Shown here piece by piece: positions 25,776-34,396 of a DNA stretch of 64,000 nt; the first letter of the stretch is position 1, and every line of letters begins with the position of its first letter. The stretch spans positions 186,001-250,000 of the forward strand of contig JAENXC010000001.1 in the NCBI GenBank assembly GCA_016649715.1, written 5' to 3'. The position numbers and the translations under genes are program-made. Below the pieces are notes generated by a model. It made no database searches, had not been told where the DNA came from, and saw nothing but the letters and a program-made list of their open reading frames with translations. This DNA comes from Flavobacteriaceae bacterium. Its GTDB lineage: Bacteria > Bacteroidota > Bacteroidia > Flavobacteriales > Flavobacteriaceae.

Positions 25776-27170
25776 TTATTCTTTCACAATTTTCTTTACC
25801 GTCTTTTTCCCTTCGGAAGAAATAACGGCTATGTACATTCCTGTTTTTAAATGGCCCAAATTCAATTCGGTCTTTTCAGATGCAGGTGATGCTTCAATAA
25901 CTTTTCTTCCCATAAGGTCATAAACCTGAATCTTTTCTATTTGGGAAGTTGCTTCAACAAATACAAAGTTTGTGGTAGGATTTGGATAAAGCGTTATTTC
26001 AGTTTGCTGTAAGTCTTCAATTCCGAGATTTGTATTGACGCCAAAAAGGGTTTGGTAAGTGTGGCCACCAAATTGCGCAGTAATTGTATACACGCCATTC
26101 ATAGAAGTATTGTCTATTGGAAAATTCCATTGTGCCCAAGCTGCCACATAATCTGGCCACGGAGATACAAAGTCATAGTCGTAAAGCACACTTCCGTCTG
26201 GCTTGGTAACTGTAATATGTGTGTTGGAATTCAATTCAATATCGCGATAGAATATTCGGAACCGTGCGGTTTCTCCCGTACCAAAGTTCAGTTCTTCATA
26301 GGTGTTTTCAACCACACCACATTCTGTATCAAAATTATCTGAATTGTGTGTGGAGAGCGTCAAAATTTCCGGAACAAAATAATCGGGTTGATCTATCCAC
26401 CAACTGTCTGCATTCATACTGTTGCAAGGTCCTGCGTAAGGGTCTATTCTAAATCCTAAGGCATCGTACACTTCAAAATGCACGTGTGGAATATCGCTAC
26501 TTCCGGAACTTCCAGCGTTGGCAAGAAACTCTCCTACTTCTACAGAATCGCCAATGTTTTTTGAAGTAAGCGTCCCGCTCTTAAAGTGCCAGTAATACGT
26601 TTTTGATCCATCAGGATGCTGCAAAATAATACCGTTCCAATTATTGTTTCCATTGTTTTCACAGTTTTTGTCAAAATTGCCATCGCGTTTATCAATAATA
26701 ACTCCCGGGGCCGCAGCGATTACTTCCATTACATTTTCTTCCATCTTTTTCCAAGGATAAGGCCAAACCACGTAATCTGTTCCTGCGTGATTTCCGTTTA
26801 CCCAGTCATACGTTCTTTGCCCGCAATTATAATCTAATAAATGGCCGTCGGGTGTGAGGTCTTGATCCACTTGGTTGAAAAGGGAATAGTACCCATAATC
26901 TTCAAAACCAGCTTTTGGGCGGAAAGGCAATATAAACAGCGGATGGCTGCCACGATGCTTTAATGCATTTGGATTTTTTTCCAGAATCATTCTTTTGTTG
27001 ATTTCAATTTCCTGCGCCAAATCCTGCCGTTGTGCCTCGGAAATACATTCGGTTTTCGGAAATGAAATAGGATGAAAAGAAACCGATGATGCAGGTGCCG
27101 TTAAGGCTTTGTTTTGAGCAATTGCAAGGGTTGAAAAACCCAACATTAAATAAAATAAATGTGTTTTCAT
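25776..27170 (-). CDS. Secreted M23-family peptidase with T9SS sorting domain
   Basis: A 464-residue exported protein. The signal peptide is MKTHLFYLMLGFSTLAIAQ. A LytM/M23 metallopeptidase domain lies at about residues 125-250, with the zinc motifs HAGTDYVVW (HxGxD) and PHVHFEVYD (HxH), next to YYWHFKSG. A beta-rich module follows (about 280-385). A C-terminal type A sorting domain (LYPNPTTNFVFVEA; KTGMYIAVI; VKKIVKE) marks it for type IX secretion. M23 enzymes usually cut peptidoglycan cross-links or glycine-rich peptides. With a T9SS signal it more likely acts outside the cell, on other bacteria or extracellular protein. Confidence 0.92.
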   Translation of the reverse strand: MKTHLFYLMLGFSTLAIAQNKALTAPASSVSFHPISFPKTECISEAQRQDLAQEIEINKRMILEKNPNALKHRGSHPLFILPFRPKAGFEDYGYYSLFNQVDQDLTPDGHLLDYNCGQRTYDWVNGNHAGTDYVVWPYPWKKMEENVMEVIAAAPGVIIDKRDGNFDKNCENNGNNNWNGIILQHPDGSKTYYWHFKSGTLTSKNIGDSVEVGEFLANAGSSGSSDIPHVHFEVYDALGFRIDPYAGPCNSMNADSWWIDQPDYFVPEILTLSTHNSDNFDTECGVVENTYEELNFGTGETARFRIFYRDIELNSNTHITVTKPDGSVLYDYDFVSPWPDYVAAWAQWNFPIDNTSMNGVYTITAQFGGHTYQTLFGVNTNLGIEDLQQTEITLYPNPTTNFVFVEATSQIEKIQVYDLMGRKVIEASPASEKTELNLGHLKTGMYIAVISSEGKKTVKKIVKE

Positions 27171-27324
27171 ATTAGAAATTTTTAAGGATTAATTGTGTTT
27201 CACTATTTGTGCATCGAAATGATCTGGGAAATGTCATCACAATAAAATATTTTATTTATTTTTCTTATGCCTATCCCCAAAAACTACTTTTTTAAATTCC
27301 TTCAACCACATCAATATTTTTCTT

Positions 27325-27332
27325 TATTTTTG
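27325..27332 (+). promoter_or_regulatory. Candidate -7 element for pyrH
   Basis: TATTTTTG matches TAnnTTTG, 19 bp before the pyrH ATG. No good -33 box was found. Confidence 0.45.
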
Positions 27333-27350
27333 CCCCAGCAAACCCACATT

Positions 27351-28058
27351 ATGCACTACAAGAGAATACTTTTAAAACTTTCCGGCGAAGCCCTAATGGG
27401 CGATCAACAATATGGTATTGATCCTATTCGCCTAAAAGAATACGCTCACGAAATAAAACAGATTACTGAAAAAGGTGTTGAAGTGGCCATCGTTATTGGT
27501 GGCGGCAACATTTTTAGAGGATTGGCAGGAGCCAGCAGCGGAATGGACCGCGTGCAGGGCGACAATATGGGAATGTTGGCAACGGTAATAAATGGACTGG
27601 CATTGCAAAGCGCACTGGAAAACGAAGATGTACCCACCCGTTTGCAGAGTGCCATAAACATCAACGAAGTTGCCGAACCTTTTATCCGTAGAAAAGCAAT
27701 TCGCCATTTGGAAAAAGGACGTGTGGTTATTTTTGGTGGGGGAACGGGAAATCCTTATTTTACAACCGATTCCGCAGCGGTTTTGAGGGCCATTGAAATA
27801 GGCGCTGACGTTATTTTGAAAGGGACACGCGTTGATGGAATTTATACCAGCGACCCTGAAAAGGACAAACTCGCAACAAAATTTGATTTTATCAGTTTTG
27901 AAGATGTATTGCTTAAAGGTCTGAAAGTGATGGATACCACGGCTTTCACCTTGAGCCAGGAAAACGAGCTGCCCATCATCGTTTTTGATATGAATACGAA
28001 GGGGAATTTATTAAAAGTGGTTTCCGGAGAAAAAATTGGCACGAAAGTGAATTTGTAA
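27351..28058 (+). CDS. pyrH: UMP kinase (uridylate kinase)
   Basis: A 235-residue amino-acid-kinase-fold enzyme phosphorylating UMP to UDP. ATG 27351 was chosen because the family starts with [13 protein letters not shown]; the frame is open 28 codons further up but that overlaps the -7 box. [39 protein letters not shown] and [16 protein letters not shown] are all standard. Next is frr, the usual partner, but rpsB-tsf, often adjacent, are 4.6 kb upstream. Confidence 0.97.
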   Translation: MHYKRILLKLSGEALMGDQQYGIDPIRLKEYAHEIKQITEKGVEVAIVIGGGNIFRGLAGASSGMDRVQGDNMGMLATVINGLALQSALENEDVPTRLQSAININEVAEPFIRRKAIRHLEKGRVVIFGGGTGNPYFTTDSAAVLRAIEIGADVILKGTRVDGIYTSDPEKDKLATKFDFISFEDVLLKGLKVMDTTAFTLSQENELPIIVFDMNTKGNLLKVVSGEKIGTKVNL

Positions 28059-28066
28059 AAAAGATT

Positions 28067-28112
28067 GCCACGAATTCACGAATTATATATTATTCATTCG
28101 TGAATTAGTGGC
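28067..28112. repeat. Dispersed hairpin repeat GCCACGAATTCACGAAT family, copy 2
   Basis: GCCACGAATTCACGAAT (28067-28083) is the inverse of ATTCGTGAATTAGTGGC (28096-28112) with one mismatch. It lies between pyrH and frr, eight bases after the pyrH stop. Confidence 0.75.
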
Positions 28113-28126
28113 GAAAATATAAACTT

Positions 28127-28150
28127 GTCACCCTGAGCGCAGTCGAAGGG
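28127..28150. repeat. Dispersed Bacteroidota repeat (CCCTGAGCGCAGTCGAAGGG)
   Basis: The 24-bp sequence containing CCCTGAGCGCAGTCGAAGGG is, as I recall, a very common intergenic word in this class. It is followed at once by two copies of the heptamer TTGAATC (28151-28164), three bases before the frr ATG. Its position in the frr leader means it is probably transcribed. Confidence 0.6.
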
Positions 28151-28166
28151 TTGAATCTTGAATCCT

Positions 28167-28721
28167 ATGGAAGACGAAATAGATTTTATAATAGACGGCA
28201 CAAAGGAAGCAATGGGCGATGCCTTGAGGCATCTTGAAAAAGAATTGGTAAACATTCGTGCCGGAAAAGCTTCACCAGCTATGGTGGGGAGCGTAATGGT
28301 AGATTATTACGGAAGCCAAACCCCTTTGAGTCAAGTTGCAAACGTTAACACTCCGGACGGAATGACCATTGTCATTCAACCATGGGAGAAAGGAATGATT
28401 CCTGAAATTGAAAGGGGTATCCATCTTGCGAACATCGGTTTCAACCCGATGAACAATGGAGAAAGCGTGATTATCAGCGTTCCACCACTGACCGAGGAAC
28501 GCAGAAAAGAATTGGCAAAACAGGCCAAATCTGCCGCCGAGGAAGCAAAGATTGGGGTGCGAAACGATCGTAAAAACGCCAATAATGACGTTAAAAATTT
28601 AGACATTTCAGAAGATCTTAAAAAGAGTTTGGAAAACGATATCCAGGAAATGACGGATATGCACATCAAAAAGATCGATGAAATTTTTGCGAAAAAGGAA
28701 AAAGAGATTATGACGGTTTAA
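28167..28721 (+). CDS. frr: Ribosome recycling factor
   Basis: A 184-residue factor that, with EF-G, splits post-termination ribosomes. ATG 28167 was preferred to the TTG three codons upstream, which lies in a heptamer repeat. LVNIRAGKASPAMVGSVMVD, NVNTPDGMTIVIQPWEKGMI and VPPLTEERRKELAKQAK are diagnostic, and the coiled-coil C-terminus is intact. It is paired with pyrH as in most bacteria. Two dispersed repeats separate the genes, and a terminator follows. Confidence 0.97.
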   Translation: MEDEIDFIIDGTKEAMGDALRHLEKELVNIRAGKASPAMVGSVMVDYYGSQTPLSQVANVNTPDGMTIVIQPWEKGMIPEIERGIHLANIGFNPMNNGESVIISVPPLTEERRKELAKQAKSAAEEAKIGVRNDRKNANNDVKNLDISEDLKKSLENDIQEMTDMHIKKIDEIFAKKEKEIMTV

Positions 28722-28745
28722 TTACTGTTTCGTTAAACTAATTAC

Positions 28746-28776
28746 AATAAAGCGGCAACTGTGTCGCTTTATTTTT
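28746..28776 (+). terminator. Intrinsic terminator of frr
   Basis: AATAAAGCG at 28746-28754 pairs with CGCTTTATT at 28765-28773, followed by Ts. Confidence 0.75.
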
Positions 28777-28807
28777 ACATTTAAAACAAATCTTTCCATC
28801 TTCTCCT

Positions 28808-30091
28808 ATGTGCAAAGTAATATACTTTCTTTTATTGCTGATTGGATTTTCAGCTTTTGCGCAACAAACCAATGGAACTGAGAAAGATTCTCTTTCTGGA
28901 ACAAAAAAAACCATTGCTGAGTTTTCTGAAAGAAAGGGACATCCCTTTACCACAGGTTATCTTCCTGTTGGTTTTTTTGACATTGATCTTAAGACGCTTA
29001 TTAAATACAATTCTCACGAGGGTTTCCGTCTTGGGGTTGGGGGTGTTACCAATGAGAAACTTTTCAAAAAATACAAACTGGGCGGCTACATAGTTTACGG
29101 GTTTAAGGATGAAATTTTTAAATATAGCCTCGGTGGTAGCGCGCTTGTAAACAAGGAAAAGAAGGCGTGGGTGAGTCTGTATTATACGGACGACATCAAA
29201 GAAATTGGAACTTATGATTTTTTGACGGATGCGCGGTTTTATTCTCTTTTTGAACCGCGATTGCTGAATATTATTCAGTTTTATAAATATACGCAATGGC
29301 AGGCGAACCTACAGAGTGAACTTTCGCCAAAAATACTTACAGAGTTGCGTGTGGAGCATACCGACGTAAGCAATTTTGAGGATTATTATTTTATAAAAGA
29401 TGGCAAGGGGTATCGCGAATATCAGCTTGCGGAGGCCATTCTTTCTTTTCGCATAAAGCTACAAACGGATTCTATTGTGAATAGCGATGGGAAAAAGGTA
29501 GCTACGGATGTTTTGCCGAAAGTGAGCGCACAAATTACCAAAGGCTTTAAAGGAATTGCGGACAGCGATTTTAATTATACAAAATTTGGGCTGAAGTTGG
29601 ATTATGAAATTCAGCGGAAGAACCTTTCTTCCACAAGTTTTCTGTTGCAAGGCGAACTTGCTTCTGGCGATGTGCCGTTGACGCATTTGTTTCACGCTTT
29701 TCCGAACCAGCCTACAAAGGAAAATATTTCTAAACGGTTTTCAGTTGCTGGTGTTCAAAGTTTTGAGACGATGTATTTTGGGGAATTTTATTCAGATAAA
29801 TTGGCGATGCTACAGATGAAACACACTTTTAGAAGGTTTAAGCTTGCGGAGAAGTGGAAACCGGAAGTGGTGTTGATTTCCCGCCACGCAATTGGCGATA
29901 TGAACGACACGGACCGCCATTTTGGGATTCCTTTTAATACGCTTGACCATTTTTATAACGAAGCTGGCTTGGAACTGAACAAGATTGCGCTTGGTTTTGG
30001 GCTTAGTTTTGCCTACCGATATGGTTACTACAACTTGCCCAGCTTTGAGGATAATGTTTCTTTTAAATTTACTTTTAATTTGAAGATTTAG
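28808..30091 (+). CDS. DUF5686-like outer-membrane beta-barrel protein
   Basis: A 427-residue protein with a signal peptide (IYFLLLLIGFSAFAQ). SHEGFRLGVGGVTNEKLFKK, LGGYIVYGFKDEIFKYSLGG and the closing pattern of alternating hydrophobic strands ending SFKFTFNLKI match the C-terminal barrel half of DUF5686 proteins. Those are usually about 800 residues long, with a carboxypeptidase-regulatory-like N-terminal domain that is absent here. It probably sits in the outer membrane. Function unknown; short form or paralog of the family. Confidence 0.65.
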   Translation: MCKVIYFLLLLIGFSAFAQQTNGTEKDSLSGTKKTIAEFSERKGHPFTTGYLPVGFFDIDLKTLIKYNSHEGFRLGVGGVTNEKLFKKYKLGGYIVYGFKDEIFKYSLGGSALVNKEKKAWVSLYYTDDIKEIGTYDFLTDARFYSLFEPRLLNIIQFYKYTQWQANLQSELSPKILTELRVEHTDVSNFEDYYFIKDGKGYREYQLAEAILSFRIKLQTDSIVNSDGKKVATDVLPKVSAQITKGFKGIADSDFNYTKFGLKLDYEIQRKNLSSTSFLLQGELASGDVPLTHLFHAFPNQPTKENISKRFSVAGVQSFETMYFGEFYSDKLAMLQMKHTFRRFKLAEKWKPEVVLISRHAIGDMNDTDRHFGIPFNTLDHFYNEAGLELNKIALGFGLSFAYRYGYYNLPSFEDNVSFKFTFNLKI

Positions 30092-30094
30092 CGG

Positions 30095-30128
30095 TTCTCA
30101 GTTCTCAGTTGTCGGTTCTAAGTTGTGA
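30095..30128. repeat. Degenerate heptamer tract after the DUF5686-like gene
   Basis: Consecutive 7-mers GGTTCTC, AGTTCTC, AGTTGTC, GGTTCTA, AGTTGTG start about four bases after the stop codon. Confidence 0.6.
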
Positions 30129-30220
30129 GCTGGTGCGCGTTTGCAATGCGAATCTTGCCTTTGGTAAAACTACACATTCTGAGCAGCATTGTGGGAACAC
30201 GTTGCAAACGTGCGCTAGCT
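30128..30220. mobile_element. MITE-like or REPIN-like element with 19-bp imperfect terminal repeats
   Basis: AGCTGGTGCGCGTTTGCAA (30128-30146) and TTGCAAACGTGCGCTAGCT (30202-30220) are inverted repeats matching in 16 of 19 positions, bounding 93 bp with no coding capacity. Size and structure suggest a miniature inverted-repeat element or a REP pair. No transposase is nearby and no target duplication could be confirmed. Confidence 0.5.
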
Positions 30221-30281
30221 GAGGAAAGCCACAATAAGGTTTTGTAAAGGTTTCAGCCTATTAAAATACACCTAAAATAGA

Positions 30282-30311
30282 TTTGCTACTAATCGGGAAT
30301 ACTTACCTTTG
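30282..30311 (+). promoter_or_regulatory. Promoter of the MMPL transporter gene
   Basis: TTTG at 30282-30285, an 18-bp spacer, then TACCTTTG at 30304-30311, a full Bacteroidota -33/-7 promoter. The TTG start codon follows 22 bp later. Confidence 0.7.
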
Positions 30312-30332
30312 CGAAGTTTATAAAAATTCGCT

Positions 30333-32729
30333 TTGAACAAACTTTTCAGCATTGGGTTTTGGGGCTGGGTGGCCCGTTTTATTTTGCGGAACCGTACCGG
30401 GATTTTAATTGTTATTGCAGTTATTACCGTACTTCTCGCGCTTCAGTGGAAGAACATGCGCTTCACCTATACGGAGGCCAATCTGCTGCCGGACGATCAC
30501 CCCGTCAATCTTGAGTACGATCAATTTCTGTCGCATTTTGGCGAAGAGGGGAACTTGATTGTTATAGGGGTTAAAGACTCCACCATCTTTACGCCTGCGA
30601 AATTCAAGGCTTGGAACAAACTTACACAAGACATTGGCAAATTTAAGGAGGTGGAGCTGACGCTTTCCGTGGGCAACCTGAAAAAACTGGAAAAGAAAAA
30701 AGACACTACGGGTTTTGAACTGGTGCCTTTTATTCACGATTCGGTTTTTACGGATGCGAACCTTGCAGTCTATAAAGACGAGCTATTCAACAAACTTCCA
30801 TTTTATGACGGGCTTATTTACAGCCCGGACAAACAGAGTATTCGCTCGGCGATTTATCTTAAAAAGAACATTGTAAACACTGCCGAACGGAAGGATTTTG
30901 TGATTGAGGATTTGATTCCGCTGATTGCAAAATTTGAGGCGGACACTGGCGTAAAGGTTCATACATCGGGAATGCCGTACATACGGACGCTGAATTCGCA
31001 GAGCATTATTGATGAAATCGGGCTGTTTATTGGGGCGGCGCTTTTTGTTACTTCGCTTATATTTTTCTTCTTTTTCCGCTCTTGGCGCGCCACGTTTATT
31101 TCTATGTGTACCGTGATTATTGGGGTAATGTGGTCTTTCGGGTTTTTGGGATTGATGCATTATGAAATTACGGTGCTAACGGCTTTGATACCACCTTTGA
31201 TTATTGTGATTGGGATTCCGAACTGTATTTTCCTTATCAACAAATATCAACAAGAGATAAAACTGCACGGAAACCAAGCTAAATCTTTACAGCGTGTAAT
31301 AACAAAAGTGGGGAACGCAACTTTAATGACGAACCTGACTACGGCTTCGGGTTTTGCTACTTTTATTTTGGTGAAGAGTGAACTGTTGAGCGAATTCGGT
31401 ATTGTGGCTTCCATAAACATTATTGCCATCTTTTTGTTGTGTTTGCTTATCATTCCGATCATCTACAGTTATATGGCAGTGCCCAAGGACAAGCACCTTA
31501 AACATTTGAATAAAAACTGGATAAATAAGTTCGTGCATTGGATAGAGCGGATGGTGCGCGACCGCCGCATTACAATTTACATCGTGGCACTTCTCCTTCT
31601 TTGCACCAGTATAATTGGTATTTTCCAAATTAAAATCTCGGGAAGCCTTATTGAAGATATGCCGAAGAACACTGGATTTTTTGATGATATCCGCTTTTTT
31701 GAAAAGGAATATGGAGGAATTATGCCGCTGGAAATTATGGTGGATACGAAGAAGAAAAAAGGGGTTATGAGCCTTTCCACTTTAAAGCGAATGGATGAAT
31801 TGCAGGACCACATAAAGGAAATTCCAGAGTTTGCGAAGCCCATTTCCGTTGTGGAATTGGTAAAATATTCCAAACAGGCTTATTACAACGGAAATCCAGA
31901 ATATTATCAACTTCCGAACAGCCAAGAGAAGAATTTTATACTCAGTTACGCCAAAAGTAGTAACACAAATACAAATCTGTTGAGCAGCTATGTGGACAGT
32001 ACGGGTCAGTTTGCCCGCATCACCACGTTTATGAAAGACACAAAACCGGACAGGTTCAACCGTATTGAGGAAGATTTGCACAGCGAAATAACCAAGGTTT
32101 TCCCGCCGGACCGCTACAATGTTTCGGTTACGGGCAAAGCATTGGTTTTTCAGAAAGGGACGCATTATTTGGTAAACAACTTGATTCTTTCACTCTCTTT
32201 GGCAATTTTCTTAATAGCCTTATTTATGGCGTGGATGTTCCGAAGTTTTAAAATGATTGTGATTTCACTTATCCCGAACCTTTTGCCATTGATTATAACC
32301 GCTGGGGTGATGGGGTATGTGGGCGTTCCCATAAAACCTTCCACTATTTTGGTCTTCAGTATTGCGTTTGGAATTTCGGTGGACGACACCATTCACTTTC
32401 TGGCGAAATACAGGCAGGAACTGATAGTCAACAACTGGAAGATAAAGAAGTCGGTTTTTGCCGCTTTGCGCGAAAGTGCCATTAGTATGTTTTACACTTC
32501 CATCGTGCTGTTCTTCGGATTTTCGGTGTTTACCATTTCCAGTTTTGGGGGCACGGTGGCTTTGGGGGCGTTGGTTTCAATCACCTTACTTTTTGCGATG
32601 CTCTCCAATCTTTTGCTGCTTCCCACACTCCTACTTTCGTTGGAAAGAAGTATTGCGAATAAGGAAACGATGAAAAAACCTGCTATTGAGATTTTAACGG
32701 ATGAAGAAGAAGAAGAAGAAGTTGAATAG
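30333..32729 (+). CDS. MMPL/RND-superfamily exporter
   Basis: A 798-residue inner-membrane transporter with two similar halves, each with one membrane segment, a large periplasmic loop, and five more segments. The start must be TTG 30333: the promoter lies just upstream and the next ATG would remove the first membrane helix. NLLPDDHPVNLEYDQFLSHF and SIAFGISVDDTIHFLAKYRQ are typical of the MMPL (HpnN-like, sterol-sensing-like) group that moves lipids or hydrophobic compounds. The C-terminus is a short acidic tail of repeated Glu. Substrate unknown. No adaptor gene is adjacent, unlike the RND system at 51-58 kb. Confidence 0.85.
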   Translation: MNKLFSIGFWGWVARFILRNRTGILIVIAVITVLLALQWKNMRFTYTEANLLPDDHPVNLEYDQFLSHFGEEGNLIVIGVKDSTIFTPAKFKAWNKLTQDIGKFKEVELTLSVGNLKKLEKKKDTTGFELVPFIHDSVFTDANLAVYKDELFNKLPFYDGLIYSPDKQSIRSAIYLKKNIVNTAERKDFVIEDLIPLIAKFEADTGVKVHTSGMPYIRTLNSQSIIDEIGLFIGAALFVTSLIFFFFFRSWRATFISMCTVIIGVMWSFGFLGLMHYEITVLTALIPPLIIVIGIPNCIFLINKYQQEIKLHGNQAKSLQRVITKVGNATLMTNLTTASGFATFILVKSELLSEFGIVASINIIAIFLLCLLIIPIIYSYMAVPKDKHLKHLNKNWINKFVHWIERMVRDRRITIYIVALLLLCTSIIGIFQIKISGSLIEDMPKNTGFFDDIRFFEKEYGGIMPLEIMVDTKKKKGVMSLSTLKRMDELQDHIKEIPEFAKPISVVELVKYSKQAYYNGNPEYYQLPNSQEKNFILSYAKSSNTNTNLLSSYVDSTGQFARITTFMKDTKPDRFNRIEEDLHSEITKVFPPDRYNVSVTGKALVFQKGTHYLVNNLILSLSLAIFLIALFMAWMFRSFKMIVISLIPNLLPLIITAGVMGYVGVPIKPSTILVFSIAFGISVDDTIHFLAKYRQELIVNNWKIKKSVFAALRESAISMFYTSIVLFFGFSVFTISSFGGTVALGALVSITLLFAMLSNLLLLPTLLLSLERSIANKETMKKPAIEILTDEEEEEEVE

Positions 32730-32750
32730 GCAGTATTCAATGGCAGTTGG
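32727..32750. repeat. Degenerate heptamer tract after the MMPL gene
   Basis: TAGGCAGTATTCAATGGCAG and following bases begin on the stop codon and resemble the tract after polA (13629-13660). Confidence 0.5.
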
Positions 32751-32800
32751 AAATCTAAATATACAAACATCCATCTTTTGGAATTTGGAGCTTTTCTTTT

Positions 32801-32828
32801 TTTGGAATTTTATTTAAAAGTATCTTTG
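32801..32828 (+). promoter_or_regulatory. Promoter candidate of asnS
   Basis: TTTG at 32801-32804 and TATCTTTG at 32821-32828; the -7 box is perfect but the 16-bp spacer is short. ATG follows 20 bp later. Confidence 0.5.
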
Positions 32829-32847
32829 CTCCTCTTAAAAAACGACC

Positions 32848-34290
32848 ATGCAAGACAAAACAATAGATGAATTGTTGAAAAGCGAAAAAACCCACGTAGA
32901 TGTAATCGTTCGCGGTTGGGTGCGCGCTTTTAGAAGCAACAGATTCATAGCTTTAAACGACGGATCTACAATCAAAACGCTTCAATGCGTAGTGGATTTT
33001 GAAAATTTTGAAGAAGAAATTCTCAATAAAGTGAACATTGGTGCCGCCATCGAAGTAAAAGGTACACTTGTGGAAAGCCAAGGCCAAGGCCAAACGGTGG
33101 AAATACAAGTTTCAAAATTGACCATTTTGGGCGAAGCCAATCCCGAAGATGTAAAACTTACCATTCTTTCCCCAAAAAGACATTCGATGGAAACCTTGCG
33201 CGAGCAGGCACATTTGCGAATCCGCACCAATACTTTTGGCGCTGTGATGCGCACTCGTTCAAAACTTGCTTTTGCCGTCCATGAATATTTTCAGAAAAAC
33301 GGGTTTAATTATATGCACTCACCGATTATCACAGGTAGCGATGCCGAAGGCGCTGGCGAAATGTTCCGCGTTTCTGCGCTGGATGCCAAAAATCCACCGC
33401 TTGATGAAAACGGCAATGTAAACTATAAAGAAGATTTCTTCGAAAAGGAAACAAATCTTACCGTTAGCGGGCAGTTGGAAGCCGAAACTTACGCGATGGC
33501 CCTCGGAAAAGTTTATACTTTCGGTCCAACGTTTAGAGCCGAAAACTCAAACACCAGTCGCCATTTGGCGGAGTTTTGGATGATTGAGCCCGAAGTTGCT
33601 TTTAACGATTTGGACGCGAACATGGATTTGGCGGAAGATTTTATAAAATACGTAGTAAAATACGCTTTGGAAAACTGCGCCGACGATCTTGAATTCCTTG
33701 AAAATCGTTTGCTTGATGAGGAAAAGAACAAGCCACAAGACGAGCGCAGCGAAATGAAACTTCGCGAAAAGCTTCGTTTTATATTGGAAAACAATTTCAA
33801 AAGAGTGAGTTATACTGAAGCGATTGATATTCTGAAAAATTCAACCCCGAACAAAAAGAAAAAATTCAAATATATCATTGAGGAATGGGGTGCCGATCTG
33901 CAAAGTGAGCACGAGCGTTTTTTGGTTGAAAAGCACTTTAAATGTCCCGTAATTCTTTTTGATTATCCTGCAACTATTAAAGCGTTCTACATGCGTTTGA
34001 ACGACGATGGAAAAACCGTTCGCGCTATGGACGTGCTTTTCCCGGGCATTGGCGAAATAGTTGGCGGCTCGCAACGTGAGGAGCGCTACGAAGTGCTCAA
34101 AGAAAAAATGGAAGCGATGGATATCAGTACGGAGGAGCTGTATTGGTATTTAGAACTTCGCAAATTTGGAACCGCCGTTCACAGTGGTTTTGGGCTTGGT
34201 TTTGAACGTTTGGTACAGTTTACAACAGGAATGGGGAACATTCGCGATGTAATTCCTTATCCAAGAACACCGGGCAACGCGGAATTTTAA
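32848..34290 (+). CDS. asnS: Asparaginyl-tRNA synthetase
   Basis: A 480-residue class II synthetase charging tRNA-Asn. The N-terminal OB-fold ([20 protein letters not shown]) binds the anticodon. The catalytic core has class II motif 2 ([20 protein letters not shown]) and motif 3 ([20 protein letters not shown]). [17 protein letters not shown] distinguishes it from AspRS. Direct charging by AsnRS means the indirect amidotransferase route is not needed for Asn. Length is normal. Confidence 0.97.
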   Translation: MQDKTIDELLKSEKTHVDVIVRGWVRAFRSNRFIALNDGSTIKTLQCVVDFENFEEEILNKVNIGAAIEVKGTLVESQGQGQTVEIQVSKLTILGEANPEDVKLTILSPKRHSMETLREQAHLRIRTNTFGAVMRTRSKLAFAVHEYFQKNGFNYMHSPIITGSDAEGAGEMFRVSALDAKNPPLDENGNVNYKEDFFEKETNLTVSGQLEAETYAMALGKVYTFGPTFRAENSNTSRHLAEFWMIEPEVAFNDLDANMDLAEDFIKYVVKYALENCADDLEFLENRLLDEEKNKPQDERSEMKLREKLRFILENNFKRVSYTEAIDILKNSTPNKKKKFKYIIEEWGADLQSEHERFLVEKHFKCPVILFDYPATIKAFYMRLNDDGKTVRAMDVLFPGIGEIVGGSQREERYEVLKEKMEAMDISTEELYWYLELRKFGTAVHSGFGLGFERLVQFTTGMGNIRDVIPYPRTPGNAEF

Positions 34291-34364
34291 GCCCCCTGAC
34301 CCCAAATGGGGAAAAAATATGCTACAAATTTTGTGACATTCCCCCTTTGGGGGTTAGGGGGCTT
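34289..34364. repeat. Large inverted repeat between asnS and rpoN
   Basis: The arm at 34289-34313 (AAGCCCCCTGACCCCAAATG, then GGGAA) is inverse to 34339-34364 (TTCCCCCTTTGGGGGTTAGG, then GGGCTT) with few mismatches and a 25-nt AT-rich loop. It is a GC-rich element of a type common in this class, and may also act as terminator for asnS. Confidence 0.75.
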
Positions 34365-34396
34365 TTCCCTAACTTTATGAAGTAGTAAACAGAACA

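Noticed and set aside
27267-27350. Upstream extension of pyrH
   Set aside because: It includes the -7 box, and the UMP kinase N-terminus begins just after ATG 27351.
34289-34364. Riboswitch or T-box upstream of rpoN
   Set aside because: It is a plain GC-rich inverted repeat with an AT loop and lacks any conserved riboswitch core; repeat or terminator is the simpler reading.
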